From JAGVSR01 sp964589785 (GTDB lineage Bacteria; Pseudomonadota; Alphaproteobacteria; Rhizobiales; Hyphomicrobiaceae), in contig CAZPUQ010000005.1 of the NCBI GenBank assembly GCA_964589785.1, forward strand, positions 124,001 through 188,000: a DNA stretch of 64,000 nt. The letters are read 5' to 3'. Both the position numbers and the translations under genes were made by a program. Below, one piece after another: positions 53,219 to 62,140 of this stretch; position 1 is the first letter of the stretch, and the number at the start of each line of letters is the position of its first letter. The notes below the pieces were generated by a model. It worked only from the letters and a program-made list of their open reading frames with translations, searched no databases and was not told the origin of the DNA.

Positions 53219-54895
53219 TCAGAACAGACCCTCGATCTGGCCCTGGTCGTTGAGGCGGATCGAATCGGCGGAGGGAACCTTCGGCAGGCCCGGCATCGTC
53301 ATGATCTCGCCCGTGATGACGACGATGAACTCGGCGCCGGCCGAGAGACGCAACTCGCGGACGGGAACGATGTGGCCCGTCGGTGCGCCGCGCTTGTTGG
53401 GGTCGGTCGAGAAGGAATACTGGGTCTTGGCCATGCAGACCGGCAGGTTGCCGAAGCCCATGGCCTCGAGCTCCTTGAACCGCGCCTCGATGGAGGAATC
53501 GCACGAGATGTCGGCGGCGCGGTAGATCTCGGTGGCGATCGTCTTGACCTTGTCGCGCAGCGGCATCTCGGTCGGATAGAGCGGCTTGAAGTCCGCCTTG
53601 CCATCTTCGCACATGCCGACGACATGCTTCGCCAGCGCCTCGGTGCCCTTGCCGCCGTCCGACCAGTGCGTGCAGAGGAAGGCGCGCGTGCCCATGCTCT
53701 CGGCGGCCTTCATGACCTCCTGCACCTCGGCATCCGTGTCGGTGATGAAGCGGTTGACCGCGACCACGGCCGGAACGCCGAACTTGTTCACGTTCTCGAT
53801 GTGGCGCTTGAGGTTCTCGCAGCCCTTGGCGACGGCGGCGGCGTTCTCGCCCTTCAAATCCTCCTTCTTGACGCCGCCGTGCATCTTGAGCGCGCGGACG
53901 GTCGCCACGATGACGGCGGCGGACGGCTTCAGCCCGGCCATGCGGCACTTGATGTCGAAGAACTTCTCCGCCCCGAGGTCGGCGCCGAAGCCGGCCTCCG
54001 TGACGACATAGTCGGCGAGCTTCAGGGCGGTCTTGGTGGCAAGCACGGAATTGCAGCCGTGGGCGATGTTGGCGAAGGGGCCGCCATGGATGAAGACGGG
54101 ATTGTTCTCGAGCGTCTGCACCATGTTCGGCATCAGCGCGTCTTTCAGGAGCACGGTCATGGCGCCGTCGGCCTTGATGTCGCGGCAGCGGACCGGCTTC
54201 TTGTCGCGCGTGTAGCCGATGATGATGTTGCCGAGCCGCTTCTCGAGGTCCTTGAGATCGCTCGACAGGCACAGGATCGCCATGACCTCGGAGGCGACCG
54301 TGATGTCGAAGCCGTCCTGGCGCGGGAAGCCGTTGGACACGCCGCCGAGCGAATTGACGATCGAGCGCAGTGCGCGATCGTTCATGTCGAGGACGCGGCG
54401 CCACTCGACACGGCGGCTGTCGATGCCGAGGCTGTTGCCCCAGTAGATGTGATTGTCGATCATCGCCGACAGCAGGTTGTGGGCGGACGTGATCGCGTGG
54501 AAGTCGCCGGTGAAGTGGAGGTTGATGTCCTCCATGGGCACGACCTGGGCATAGCCGCCGCCGGCCGCGCCGCCCTTGACGCCGAAGCAGGGGCCGAGCG
54601 AGGGCTCGCGCAGCGCCATCATGGCCTTCTTGCCGATGCGGTTGAGACCGTCGCCGAGGCCGACCGTCGTCGTCGTCTTGCCTTCGCCGGCGGGCGTCGG
54701 GCTGATGGCGGTGACGAGGATAAGCTTGCCGTCGGGGCGGTTCTTCAGGCTGTCGATGAAGTCCGCCGTCACCTTGGCCTTGGTCGGCCCGTACTGAAGC
54801 AGGGCATCGGCAGGGACGCCGACCTTGTGGGCCACCTCGGTGATGGGCCGCATGCTGGCTTCGCGGGCGATCTCGATGTCGGTCTTCACGGTCAC
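53219..54895 (-). CDS. fhs: Formate-tetrahydrofolate ligase
   Basis: Makes 10-formyl-THF from formate, THF and ATP; the entry point of formate carbon into the serine cycle in methylotrophs (also called ftfL). 558 residues. P-loop PTPAGEGKTTTTVGLGD, REPSLGPCFGVKGGAAGGGYAQVVPMED in parts, and FGADLGAEKFFDIKC are standard. GTG 54895 is the preferred start (MTVKTDIEIAREASMRPI) with GAGGGAAC upstream; a second GTG lies two codons inside. Opposite strand from, and 11 kb away from, the other serine-cycle genes. Confidence 0.96.
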   Translation of the reverse strand: MTVKTDIEIAREASMRPITEVAHKVGVPADALLQYGPTKAKVTADFIDSLKNRPDGKLILVTAISPTPAGEGKTTTTVGLGDGLNRIGKKAMMALREPSLGPCFGVKGGAAGGGYAQVVPMEDINLHFTGDFHAITSAHNLLSAMIDNHIYWGNSLGIDSRRVEWRRVLDMNDRALRSIVNSLGGVSNGFPRQDGFDITVASEVMAILCLSSDLKDLEKRLGNIIIGYTRDKKPVRCRDIKADGAMTVLLKDALMPNMVQTLENNPVFIHGGPFANIAHGCNSVLATKTALKLADYVVTEAGFGADLGAEKFFDIKCRMAGLKPSAAVIVATVRALKMHGGVKKEDLKGENAAAVAKGCENLKRHIENVNKFGVPAVVAVNRFITDTDAEVQEVMKAAESMGTRAFLCTHWSDGGKGTEALAKHVVGMCEDGKADFKPLYPTEMPLRDKVKTIATEIYRAADISCDSSIEARFKELEAMGFGNLPVCMAKTQYSFSTDPNKRGAPTGHIVPVRELRLSAGAEFIVVITGEIMTMPGLPKVPSADSIRLNDQGQIEGLF

Positions 54896-55131
54896 GGCGG
54901 TTCCCTCGAATGGAGCTTCTTGTTGGGGGGCGGGAGTTGGAAAAGGCGTGGGCTGCCCGCCGCCGGGCGGGGCGGGGGCCGGCGGACGGGGGCGAATATG
55001 TCTACTAAAGTCGAGATCGCCAAGCTTGATGTTGCGTCCGCGGGGCGTCTCGCGGTGCGGCTTTGCTTCGCACGTGCGAAGGCTCGCCCGCATCGCTGCG
55101 GCGAACACGCCCATGCGGCCTTTCGGTCGTC

Positions 55132-56442
55132 TCAGCGCTCGCGAAAGGCGCGGTTGATCTGATCGGCCAGCGGCTTCATCAGGTAGGAGAGCGCCGTGCG
55201 GTCCCGGGTGGTGATCTGCACCTCGACGGGAATGCCCGGCTGCAGGCGATTGCTGCCGAGCTTGGCGATCTCCGTATCCGGGATCGCGATCCGCACGGTG
55301 AAGTAGGTCTCGCCGGTGGCCGGGTCGCGGGTAAGATCCGGCGAGACGGCGATGACCTCGCCTCCCACCTGCGGCGTCGTCTGCTGGTCGAATGCGCCAA
55401 AGCGCAGCCGCGTCGTCTGTCCGATGTGGACCTGGTCGATGTCGCGCGGCGCAATCCGCGTCTCGACGAGGAGACGGTCGCCCTGAGGCACGATGAGCAT
55501 GACGGGGTCGGCCGGGTTGACGACGCCGCCCACGGTGAAGACCGTGAGCTGGTGCACCACGCCGCTCTGCGGCGCCCGGATTTCCACGCGGCGCAACTGG
55601 TCCTCGGCCGCGATCTTGCGCTCTGCAAATTCCGCGATCTTGGTCTGCGTCTCGCGCAGCTCCTTGACGATCTCCGTCTTCATCTCCTGGTCGAGACGGA
55701 CCATCTGCAGCGTCACCTCGGTCTTGCGTCCGCCGGCTTGCGCGGCGGCGGCCTCGTACTGCCCGAGCTCGCCCTCCAGACGCGCCTTCTCGCGCTTCAG
55801 GGCCGCGAGCTTGGTGGTCGTCACGAGCTGCTTCTCCTCCAGGTTCGCCAGCCCCGCGAGTTCATCGGCAATGAGCGCGATCTCGCGCGTCTTGGCGGCG
55901 ATCTGCGCCTTGATCCCCTCGGCCTCCTTCTCGAGCTGGCCGACGCGCTCCTGAAGCTGGGATTTCTGTCCCGCCACCGACTGGCGCCGCGTCTGGAACA
56001 GGCTTTCTTCGCCCCGGATGATCTCGGCGATCTCGGGCTCGGCGCGCCGGGCGATCATCTCCGGCGGCAGCGTGATCGACGGGGCGTCGTCCCGCTCGGC
56101 CTTGAGCCGCGACTCGCGCAGCGTGAGCTGGTCGAGCTGCTTGGTGATCATGAGCAGGTTCGTGCGCGTCAGCGTCTCGTCGAGGCGGATCAGGAGGTCG
56201 CCGGCCTTCACGGCCGAGCCGTTCCGGACGTTGATCTCGCCGACGATGCCGCCGGTCGGATGCTGGACCTTCTTGACGTTCGTCTCGACCACGACGTTGC
56301 CGAGGCCGACGACCGCGCCCGCGATCTGGGTGGTCGCGGCCCACACGCCGATTCCGCCGACGAGGAAGAATACCACGGCGAGCCCGCCGATCATGTAGCC
56401 GGTAACGCCGTCGTCGATGCGGGGCTTCTGCGCCGGTTTCAT
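55132..56442 (-). CDS. HlyD-family periplasmic adaptor, type I secretion
   Basis: 436 residues. One N-terminal membrane helix (GYMIGGLAVVFFLVGGIGVWA), then a biotinyl-lipoyl-like half (VQHPTGGIVGEINVRNGSAVKAGDLLIRLDE), a long coiled coil (~130-285), the second lipoyl half (IRAPQSGVVHQLTVFTVGGVVNPADPV) and a beta-barrel end. The start overlaps the ABC gene's stop by 4 bases. Bridges the inner-membrane ABC exporter to an outer-membrane TolC, which is not encoded here. Confidence 0.92.
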   Translation of the reverse strand: MKPAQKPRIDDGVTGYMIGGLAVVFFLVGGIGVWAATTQIAGAVVGLGNVVVETNVKKVQHPTGGIVGEINVRNGSAVKAGDLLIRLDETLTRTNLLMITKQLDQLTLRESRLKAERDDAPSITLPPEMIARRAEPEIAEIIRGEESLFQTRRQSVAGQKSQLQERVGQLEKEAEGIKAQIAAKTREIALIADELAGLANLEEKQLVTTTKLAALKREKARLEGELGQYEAAAAQAGGRKTEVTLQMVRLDQEMKTEIVKELRETQTKIAEFAERKIAAEDQLRRVEIRAPQSGVVHQLTVFTVGGVVNPADPVMLIVPQGDRLLVETRIAPRDIDQVHIGQTTRLRFGAFDQQTTPQVGGEVIAVSPDLTRDPATGETYFTVRIAIPDTEIAKLGSNRLQPGIPVEVQITTRDRTALSYLMKPLADQINRAFRER

Positions 56443-58373
56443 GGGGCGCCTCCGTTCTCGTGTTCGGATACGATCTTCAGCCCTGCGGTCGGGAAGGCGG
56501 CCGCGGGAGCGGGCTCTGATGCGGTTCTGATGAAGGAACCGGCCGAGGCGGCCGGAGCAGCGACCGCTGTCGACTTCGCCCTGTCGCCTCTCGCGGCACC
56601 GGCCGGAGCGTGCCGTGCCGCGTCCGGCCGTCTCTCCGCCGGCGCACGCACCGGCGCGGACTGGAGGACATCGCGCAGCACCTCGGCCTTCGGCCCGAAG
56701 GCCGAGATCTGGCCTCGGCTCATGGCCATGACCTTGTCGACGGCAGCAAGCGCCGAGGGACGGTGCGCGATGACGATGGCAATGCCGCCGCGCGCCCGCA
56801 CCGAGGCAATGGCGGCCGTCAGCGCATTGTCGCCGGCGACGTCGAGGTTGGAATTGGGTTCGTCGAGGACGACGAGGAAGGGATCGCCATAGAGCGCGCG
56901 GGCGAGCGCGATCCTCTGGCGCTGGCCGGCCGACAGTCCGGCGCCGCCTTCTCCCACGCGCGTCTGGTAGCCGTCCGGCAACTGCACGATCATGTCGTGC
57001 ACGCCGGCTGCCGTCGCGGCCGCCACGATGCTCTCGCTCGTGGCCGCGGGATCGAGGCGGGCGATGTTGTCGGCCACGGTACCCGCGAACAGCGAGACGT
57101 CCTGCGGCAGGTAGCCGATGTGCTGGCCGAGGTCTTCGGCCGTCCACTGGTCAAGCGCGGCGCCGTCGAGGCGGACGCTGCCGCCGGCGCCGAGCGGCTG
57201 CCAGATGCCGACGAGCGCGCGGGCGAGTGACGACTTGCCCGACGCGCTCGGGCCGATGATGCCGAGGCCGTCACCGGCCTGGAGCGTAAAGCCGATGCCC
57301 TGCACGACCGGCGCGCGCTCGCCGGGCGGGGCGACGGCGAGGCTCTTCACCGTCAGCGACTTGTGGGGCTTGGGCAGCGCGACGAGATCGTTCTCGTTGT
57401 CGCCGAGGTCCATGGCGCGGAAGAGATCGGTGAGGCGCTGGTGGGCCTGGCGCGCTGCCACGAAGCCGCGCCAATGGCCGATGGCCGTCTCCACCGGCGC
57501 CAGCGCGCGCGACATGATGATGGACGCGGCGATGATCGTGCCGGCCGACACCTCGCCTTCGATGACGAGAAATGCGCCGAGTCCCAGAATTCCGGATTGC
57601 AGGAACAGCCGCAGGACTTTCGATACCGAGCCGATGCCGGTGGCGGCGTCGGTGGCGACCATCTGGTCGGCGATGTGGCGCGCCGTCAGCGCCTCCCAGC
57701 GTTCGAACATGCGGGGACCGAGGCCGAGGGCCTGGATGACCTCGGCGTTGCGCCGCGTCTCCTCGCTGAAAGCCAGGCGCTCCGCGCCGCTCGTTGCCGC
57801 GGCCCGCGTCGGCGCCTTGGTGCGCTGCTCCGTCAACAGCGTCAGGATTACGAGCAGGAAGGCGCCGCAGAGCGAGAACACGCCGAGCACGGGATGCAGC
57901 AGGAAGACGACGCCGAGATAGACCGGCACCCACGGCAGATCGAAGAACGCCGTCGGTCCCATACCGCCGAAGAAGTGGCGGATGGTATCGAGGTCGCGCA
58001 GCGGCTGCAGCCCGTCGCCGGACTTGCGGGCCTTGAGCGGCATCAGGCGCACGGCTTCGAACACCGGCTTGCGGACGTCGTTGTCGATCCGCACGCCGAC
58101 CCGGTTCATGACCCGGACGCGGAAGAAATCGAGCAGGCCGTTGGCGATGTAGAGCATCGCCATCAGCAACGTCAGGCCGACGAGGGTGGGGACGCTGAAC
58201 GAGGGCAGCACCCGGTCGTAGACCTGCAGCATGTAGAACGAGCCGGTCAATGCCAGCAGGTTGATGAGGCCGGAAAAGATGCCGACGCCGAGGAAGAGCG
58301 ACTTGCTGCGGCGCAAGGTCCGCGCGATCGGATTGGCGGGCTCCGTCCCTGCGGCCAGTCTCGGGGTCGTCAT
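56439..58373 (-). CDS. Type I secretion permease/ATPase (PrtD-like)
   Basis: 644-residue ABC exporter. The membrane domain (~20-310) has six helices and the PrtD-type LTGSFYMLQVYDRVLPSFSVPTL opening. The ATPase has Walker A GPSASGKSS, signature LSAGQRQRIALARAL, Walker B FLVVLDEPNSNLD and the H-loop IVIAHRPSAL. There is no N-terminal C39 peptidase domain. A ~80-residue Ala/Pro-rich, low-complexity tail follows the ATPase and is unusual. Likely exports an RTX-type protein, but no substrate gene is near. Confidence 0.92.
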   Translation of the reverse strand: MTTPRLAAGTEPANPIARTLRRSKSLFLGVGIFSGLINLLALTGSFYMLQVYDRVLPSFSVPTLVGLTLLMAMLYIANGLLDFFRVRVMNRVGVRIDNDVRKPVFEAVRLMPLKARKSGDGLQPLRDLDTIRHFFGGMGPTAFFDLPWVPVYLGVVFLLHPVLGVFSLCGAFLLVILTLLTEQRTKAPTRAAATSGAERLAFSEETRRNAEVIQALGLGPRMFERWEALTARHIADQMVATDAATGIGSVSKVLRLFLQSGILGLGAFLVIEGEVSAGTIIAASIIMSRALAPVETAIGHWRGFVAARQAHQRLTDLFRAMDLGDNENDLVALPKPHKSLTVKSLAVAPPGERAPVVQGIGFTLQAGDGLGIIGPSASGKSSLARALVGIWQPLGAGGSVRLDGAALDQWTAEDLGQHIGYLPQDVSLFAGTVADNIARLDPAATSESIVAAATAAGVHDMIVQLPDGYQTRVGEGGAGLSAGQRQRIALARALYGDPFLVVLDEPNSNLDVAGDNALTAAIASVRARGGIAIVIAHRPSALAAVDKVMAMSRGQISAFGPKAEVLRDVLQSAPVRAPAERRPDAARHAPAGAARGDRAKSTAVAAPAASAGSFIRTASEPAPAAAFPTAGLKIVSEHENGGAP

Positions 58374-58550
58374 GGCGTGACACGCTCCGGCGATGTCGAG
58401 GGGCGGACCCGGCGGGCACGGCCGCAGCGGCGATCCTCAACAGTTCGTTACCGGAGCATTGATGCCACAGAACCCTTCATAGACCGCTAACTCTGCCGGC
58501 GAATTTAGACGTCTGCTGCGGCAGATGCCGGTATCGGCGGCGGGCGCGTC

Positions 58551-59087
58551 TCAGCCGGCGGGCGGTGCGGCCTTGAACTCGAGCCGGCCGACGAACGCTT
58601 TGCCATCCTCGCCCCGGGCTCGCAGCCGCGCCGGCTGCTTGGTGAAGACCGTCTGCGCGAGTTGCCGCAACAATTGGCTGACGGCCTTCGTGTCGCCGAA
58701 TGCCGCCACGATCCACGGGATGTCCCCGGACCGCCAGTCCGCCGGCTCGAGCTTCAGGGGCTCGTCGGGGTTCTGCGCCAGGCGCCGGTCGACCGTCTCC
58801 GAGACCATGGCCCAGAGCACCACGCCGGCAGGCGACACCATGCCGGTGTCCTTCGCCTGCGCCTCGGCCACCGCGAACTGTCCCGACTGCAGGGCGGGGA
58901 TGACCATCCATTCGAGATCGGCGATGGGCCGCGCGCGCTCCGAATCCGACTGCAGTAGAAGCGTCACGATATGACCGAACGAGCTTGCGACCTGCTTGGC
59001 GAGGCCGGCGCGGCGGCGGAGCTCCTGTTCGTCGAGGGGCTCAGGCGCGGATGGAGCCGGTGGTGTCGGGCTGTCGGACTTTGCCAT
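58551..59087 (-). CDS. HlyC-like toxin-activating acyltransferase homologue, catalytic residues replaced
   Basis: 178 residues. The block ADWRSGDIPWIVAAFGDTKAVSQLL (~117-140) and IPALQSGQFAVAEAQ with LWAMVSETVDRRL match HlyC-family lysine acyltransferases, which acylate RTX toxins. By my alignment from memory, HlyC's catalytic His 23 corresponds to Glu 50 here and Asp 92 to Ala 128 (in a shortened loop), so classical acyl transfer is doubtful. ATG 59087 is chosen. It lies 177 bases upstream of the type I secretion ABC gene on the same strand, supporting a link to secretion. Confidence 0.72.
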   Translation of the reverse strand: MAKSDSPTPPAPSAPEPLDEQELRRRAGLAKQVASSFGHIVTLLLQSDSERARPIADLEWMVIPALQSGQFAVAEAQAKDTGMVSPAGVVLWAMVSETVDRRLAQNPDEPLKLEPADWRSGDIPWIVAAFGDTKAVSQLLRQLAQTVFTKQPARLRARGEDGKAFVGRLEFKAAPPAG

Positions 59088-59204
59088 GGGAGCCCTGTTA
59101 GCATGAGACGACGGACGGTGCACGCCCGCCGCAGGACGCCCACGGCGCGAGAGCCGCAAGGCAGCCGCGCGTGCCCGGCCGGTCGGGGGACGGGGGAGCG
59201 GATT

Positions 59205-59258
59205 TTCACCATTGCTTGCCAATTCCTGTGCTGGAATGCGGGCGGCTGCCATGGTGAA
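59205..59258. promoter_or_regulatory. Nested inverted repeats upstream of fbp
   Basis: Outer arms TTCACCAT (59205-59212) and ATGGTGAA (59251-59258) enclose a second inverted repeat ATTCC-TGTGCT-GGAAT (59222-59237). They lie 75-128 bases before the fbp start. Candidate regulator site for the fbp-prk-rpe genes; not a clear match to the CbbR consensus. Confidence 0.4.
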
Positions 59259-59332
59259 CAGCCCGTTAAGCACCCGGCCCCCGTTCCGCAGTGCTAGACC
59301 GCGGACAGGGCCGAAAGGGAAACCACGTGATC

Positions 59333-60373
59333 ATGACCGAAACGATCGACCTCGGCTGCTATCTCGATCGCTGGTCGGATCAGAGCCCGGCGCGGGAGGA
59401 CGTGGCGGCAACCGTGCTCGGCCTGGCGCGGGCGTCGATCGACATCGCCCTCTTGATCGCGAAGGGCCCTCTCGCCGGCGCCATGGACGCCACGACCGGC
59501 AAGCAGAGCGGCATCGATGCGCAGAAGAAGATCGACCTCGTCGCCAACGAGCTCGTTCTGGAGGCCATGCGCGCCTGCCCGGTTGCGAGCTTCGCATCGG
59601 AAGAGATGGACGCCGCGCTGCGCATCCATGTCGGCGGCCCTCTGGCCGTCGCGGTCGATCCGATCGACGGATCCTCCAACGTCGGCGCCAATGTTCCGCT
59701 CGGCACCATCTTCTCCGTCCTGCCGGCGCTCGCCGGGGGCGCGGACGGCTCGAGCTTCCTGCAGCCCGGCACTGCGCAGCTCGCGGCGGGCTTCGTCGTC
59801 TACGGCCCGTTCACGAGCCTCGTGCTGACGGTCGGCTCGGGAACGCAGATCTTCACGCTCGACCCCGACGCCAAGCGCTTCCTGCGCACCTCCTACAGCG
59901 TCGCCATCCCGCCTCAGACGTGCGAGTTCGCGATCAACAGCTCCAACTACCGGCACTGGGAGGATTGCGTCCGCATCTACGTCGACGATCTCCTGAGCGG
60001 CCAGGACGGACCGCGCGGCAAGAACTTCAACATGCGCTGGACCGCGACGCCGGTGTCGGACATCTACCGGATCCTCAACCGCGGTGGCATCTTCCTCTAT
60101 CCCGCAGACTTGCGCGAGGGCTACACGTCGGGCCGCCTGCGGCTCGTCTACGAGGCCAATCCGCTGGCCTACATCATCGAGCAGGCCGGCGGCGCGGCGT
60201 CCACGGGGCGCACGCGCATCCTCGATGTGGAGCCGCGCGGCCTGCACCAGCACACGCCGTTCGTAGCCGGGTCCAAGGCCGAGGTCGACTACGTCGTTCG
60301 CCTGCACCACGAGCCGCACGGGCCCGGCGAGCGCTCGCCGCTGTTCGGGCGGCGCGGTCTTTTCAGAACCTGA
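59333..60373 (+). CDS. fbp: Class I fructose-1,6-bisphosphatase
   Basis: Hydrolyses fructose-1,6-bisphosphate (and often sedoheptulose-1,7-bisphosphate) in gluconeogenesis and the Calvin cycle. 346 residues. The metal site is FASEEMDAAL and AVDPIDGSSNVGAN; YVDDLLSGQDGP and EANPLAYIIEQAGGAASTG complete the family pattern. ATG 59333 is chosen. Placed 24 bases before prk and therefore probably the cbbF-type gene of a Calvin-cycle operon. Confidence 0.95.
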   Translation: MTETIDLGCYLDRWSDQSPAREDVAATVLGLARASIDIALLIAKGPLAGAMDATTGKQSGIDAQKKIDLVANELVLEAMRACPVASFASEEMDAALRIHVGGPLAVAVDPIDGSSNVGANVPLGTIFSVLPALAGGADGSSFLQPGTAQLAAGFVVYGPFTSLVLTVGSGTQIFTLDPDAKRFLRTSYSVAIPPQTCEFAINSSNYRHWEDCVRIYVDDLLSGQDGPRGKNFNMRWTATPVSDIYRILNRGGIFLYPADLREGYTSGRLRLVYEANPLAYIIEQAGGAASTGRTRILDVEPRGLHQHTPFVAGSKAEVDYVVRLHHEPHGPGERSPLFGRRGLFRT

Positions 60374-60397
60374 GCACGCCAAGGAAAGCAGCAAGAG

Positions 60398-61276
60398 ATG
60401 TCCGCAAAGCATCCCATCATCTCCGTCACGGGCTCCTCGGGAGCCGGCACGACATCGGTGAAGCGCACCTTCGAGCACATCTTCCGGCGCGAGGGGTTGA
60501 ACGCGGCGTTCATCGAGGGCGATGCGTTCCATCGCTACGACCGCGAGGAGATGCTGGCGGCGATGCAGGCGGCGGAGGCGGGCGGCAACCAGCACTTCAG
60601 CCATTTCGGTCTCGAGGCGAACCTGTTGAAGGAGCTGGAGCAGGCCTTCCGCTCCTACGGCGAGATCGGTACGGCCAAGACACGCCACTACATCCACAAC
60701 GAGGCGGAAGCGCAGATGCACGGGGCGCCGCCCGGCACGTTCACGGCGTGGGAGGAGATTGCCTACGGCACAGATCTCCTGTTCTACGAGGGCCTGCACG
60801 GTGCGACCGTCACCGACAAGGTGAACATCGCCAAGTACGCCGACCTCAAGATCGGCGTCGTGCCGGTCATCAATCTGGAGTGGATCCAGAAGATTCATCG
60901 CGACCGCGAGGATCGCGGCTATTCCACCCACGACGTGACGTCGACCATCCTGCGGCGGATGCCGGACTACGTGCAGTTCATCTGTCCGCAGTTCACGGAG
61001 ACCGACATCAACTTCCAGCGCATCCCGACGGTCGACACCTCCAATCCCTTCGTGGCGCGCTGGATTCCGACGCCCGACGAATCGATGGTCGTCATCCGCT
61101 TCAAGTCTCCGCGCGGCATCGACTTCTCCTATCTCTGCTCGATGATCAAGGACAGCTTCATGTCGCGGGCGAACTCGATCGTCATCCCCGGCAGCAAGCT
61201 CGATCTGGCCATGCAGCTCATCCTGACGCCGATGATCCTGCAGCTCATGGAGCGCAAGCGCCGTACGTTCTTTTGA
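60398..61276 (+). CDS. prk: Phosphoribulokinase
   Basis: Makes ribulose-1,5-bisphosphate from ribulose-5-phosphate and ATP. 292 residues, class I (bacterial octameric) length. P-loop GSSGAGTTSVK near residue 11; FIEGDAFHRYDREEM carries the catalytic Asp; HYIHNEAEAQMHGAPPGTFTAWEE in two parts and LFYEGLHGATV with the Walker-B-like Glu follow. Between fbp and rpe. No RuBisCO genes are in the window. Confidence 0.97.
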   Translation: MSAKHPIISVTGSSGAGTTSVKRTFEHIFRREGLNAAFIEGDAFHRYDREEMLAAMQAAEAGGNQHFSHFGLEANLLKELEQAFRSYGEIGTAKTRHYIHNEAEAQMHGAPPGTFTAWEEIAYGTDLLFYEGLHGATVTDKVNIAKYADLKIGVVPVINLEWIQKIHRDREDRGYSTHDVTSTILRRMPDYVQFICPQFTETDINFQRIPTVDTSNPFVARWIPTPDESMVVIRFKSPRGIDFSYLCSMIKDSFMSRANSIVIPGSKLDLAMQLILTPMILQLMERKRRTFF

Positions 61277-61434
61277 GCTGCCGGCATTTGCGCCGGCGGC
61301 GGCCCGATATCCCCGGGCTGCCGCTTCAAACCGCCGCTCCCGCGCTTGCCCGGCGCACGCCGCGCGTGTAGGCGTGGTGCGGCGGGCCGACACGAGCCCC
61401 GCGCCCTTGTCGCTCTCGCGCAGGAGTTGCCCCA

Positions 61435-62121
61435 ATGCCCCGGCCCGTCCTGATCGCTCCGTCGATCCTGTCCGCGGATTTCGCGCGCCTCGGCGCGGAA
61501 GTGCGCGCCGTCGATGCGGCCGGCGCCGACTGGATCCACCTCGATGTCATGGACGGACACTTCGTGCCGAACATCACGTATGGTCCGCCGGTGGTGAAGG
61601 CGATCCGGGCGTCGTCGCCGAAGGTGTTCGACTGCCATCTCATGATCGCACCCTGCGATCCTTACCTCGCGGCCTTCGCGGAGGCCGGCGCCGACATCAT
61701 CACCGTGCACGCGGAGGCGGGCCCGCATCTCGACCGCTCGCTGCAGGCGATCCGGGCGCTCGGCAAGAAGGCCGGCGTGTCGCTCAATCCGTCGACTCCG
61801 GCGAGCGTCATCGAGTACGTGCTCGACCGCCTCGATCTCGTGCTGCTGATGACGGTGAACCCCGGCTTCGGCGGCCAGGCGTTCATTCCCTCGGTGGTGG
61901 ACAAGATCCGCAGGGTCAAGGCGCTCGTCGGCAACCGCCCGATCGACATCGAGGTCGATGGCGGCGTGACGCCGGAGACGGCACCGCTCGTGGTGGCCGC
62001 CGGGGCCAACGTGCTCGTTGCCGGCTCTGCCGTGTTCAAGGGCGGAACCGAGGCGGCCTACGCAGAGAACATCCGCGCCATCCGACAGGCTGCCGCGGCA
62101 GCTCAGCCCCGCGCCGCCTGA
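61435..62121 (+). CDS. rpe: Ribulose-phosphate 3-epimerase
   Basis: 228-residue TIM barrel interconverting ribulose-5-P and xylulose-5-P. LIAPSILSADFARLG, HLDVMDGHFVPNITYGP (metal ligands His and Asp), MTVNPGFGGQAF and IEVDGGVTPET are all present. Third gene of the fbp-prk-rpe run, 158 bases after prk; supplies the substrate of Prk. Confidence 0.97.
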   Translation: MPRPVLIAPSILSADFARLGAEVRAVDAAGADWIHLDVMDGHFVPNITYGPPVVKAIRASSPKVFDCHLMIAPCDPYLAAFAEAGADIITVHAEAGPHLDRSLQAIRALGKKAGVSLNPSTPASVIEYVLDRLDLVLLMTVNPGFGGQAFIPSVVDKIRRVKALVGNRPIDIEVDGGVTPETAPLVVAAGANVLVAGSAVFKGGTEAAYAENIRAIRQAAAAAQPRAA

Positions 62122-62140
62122 GAGCCGACGTGCAGCCGTG

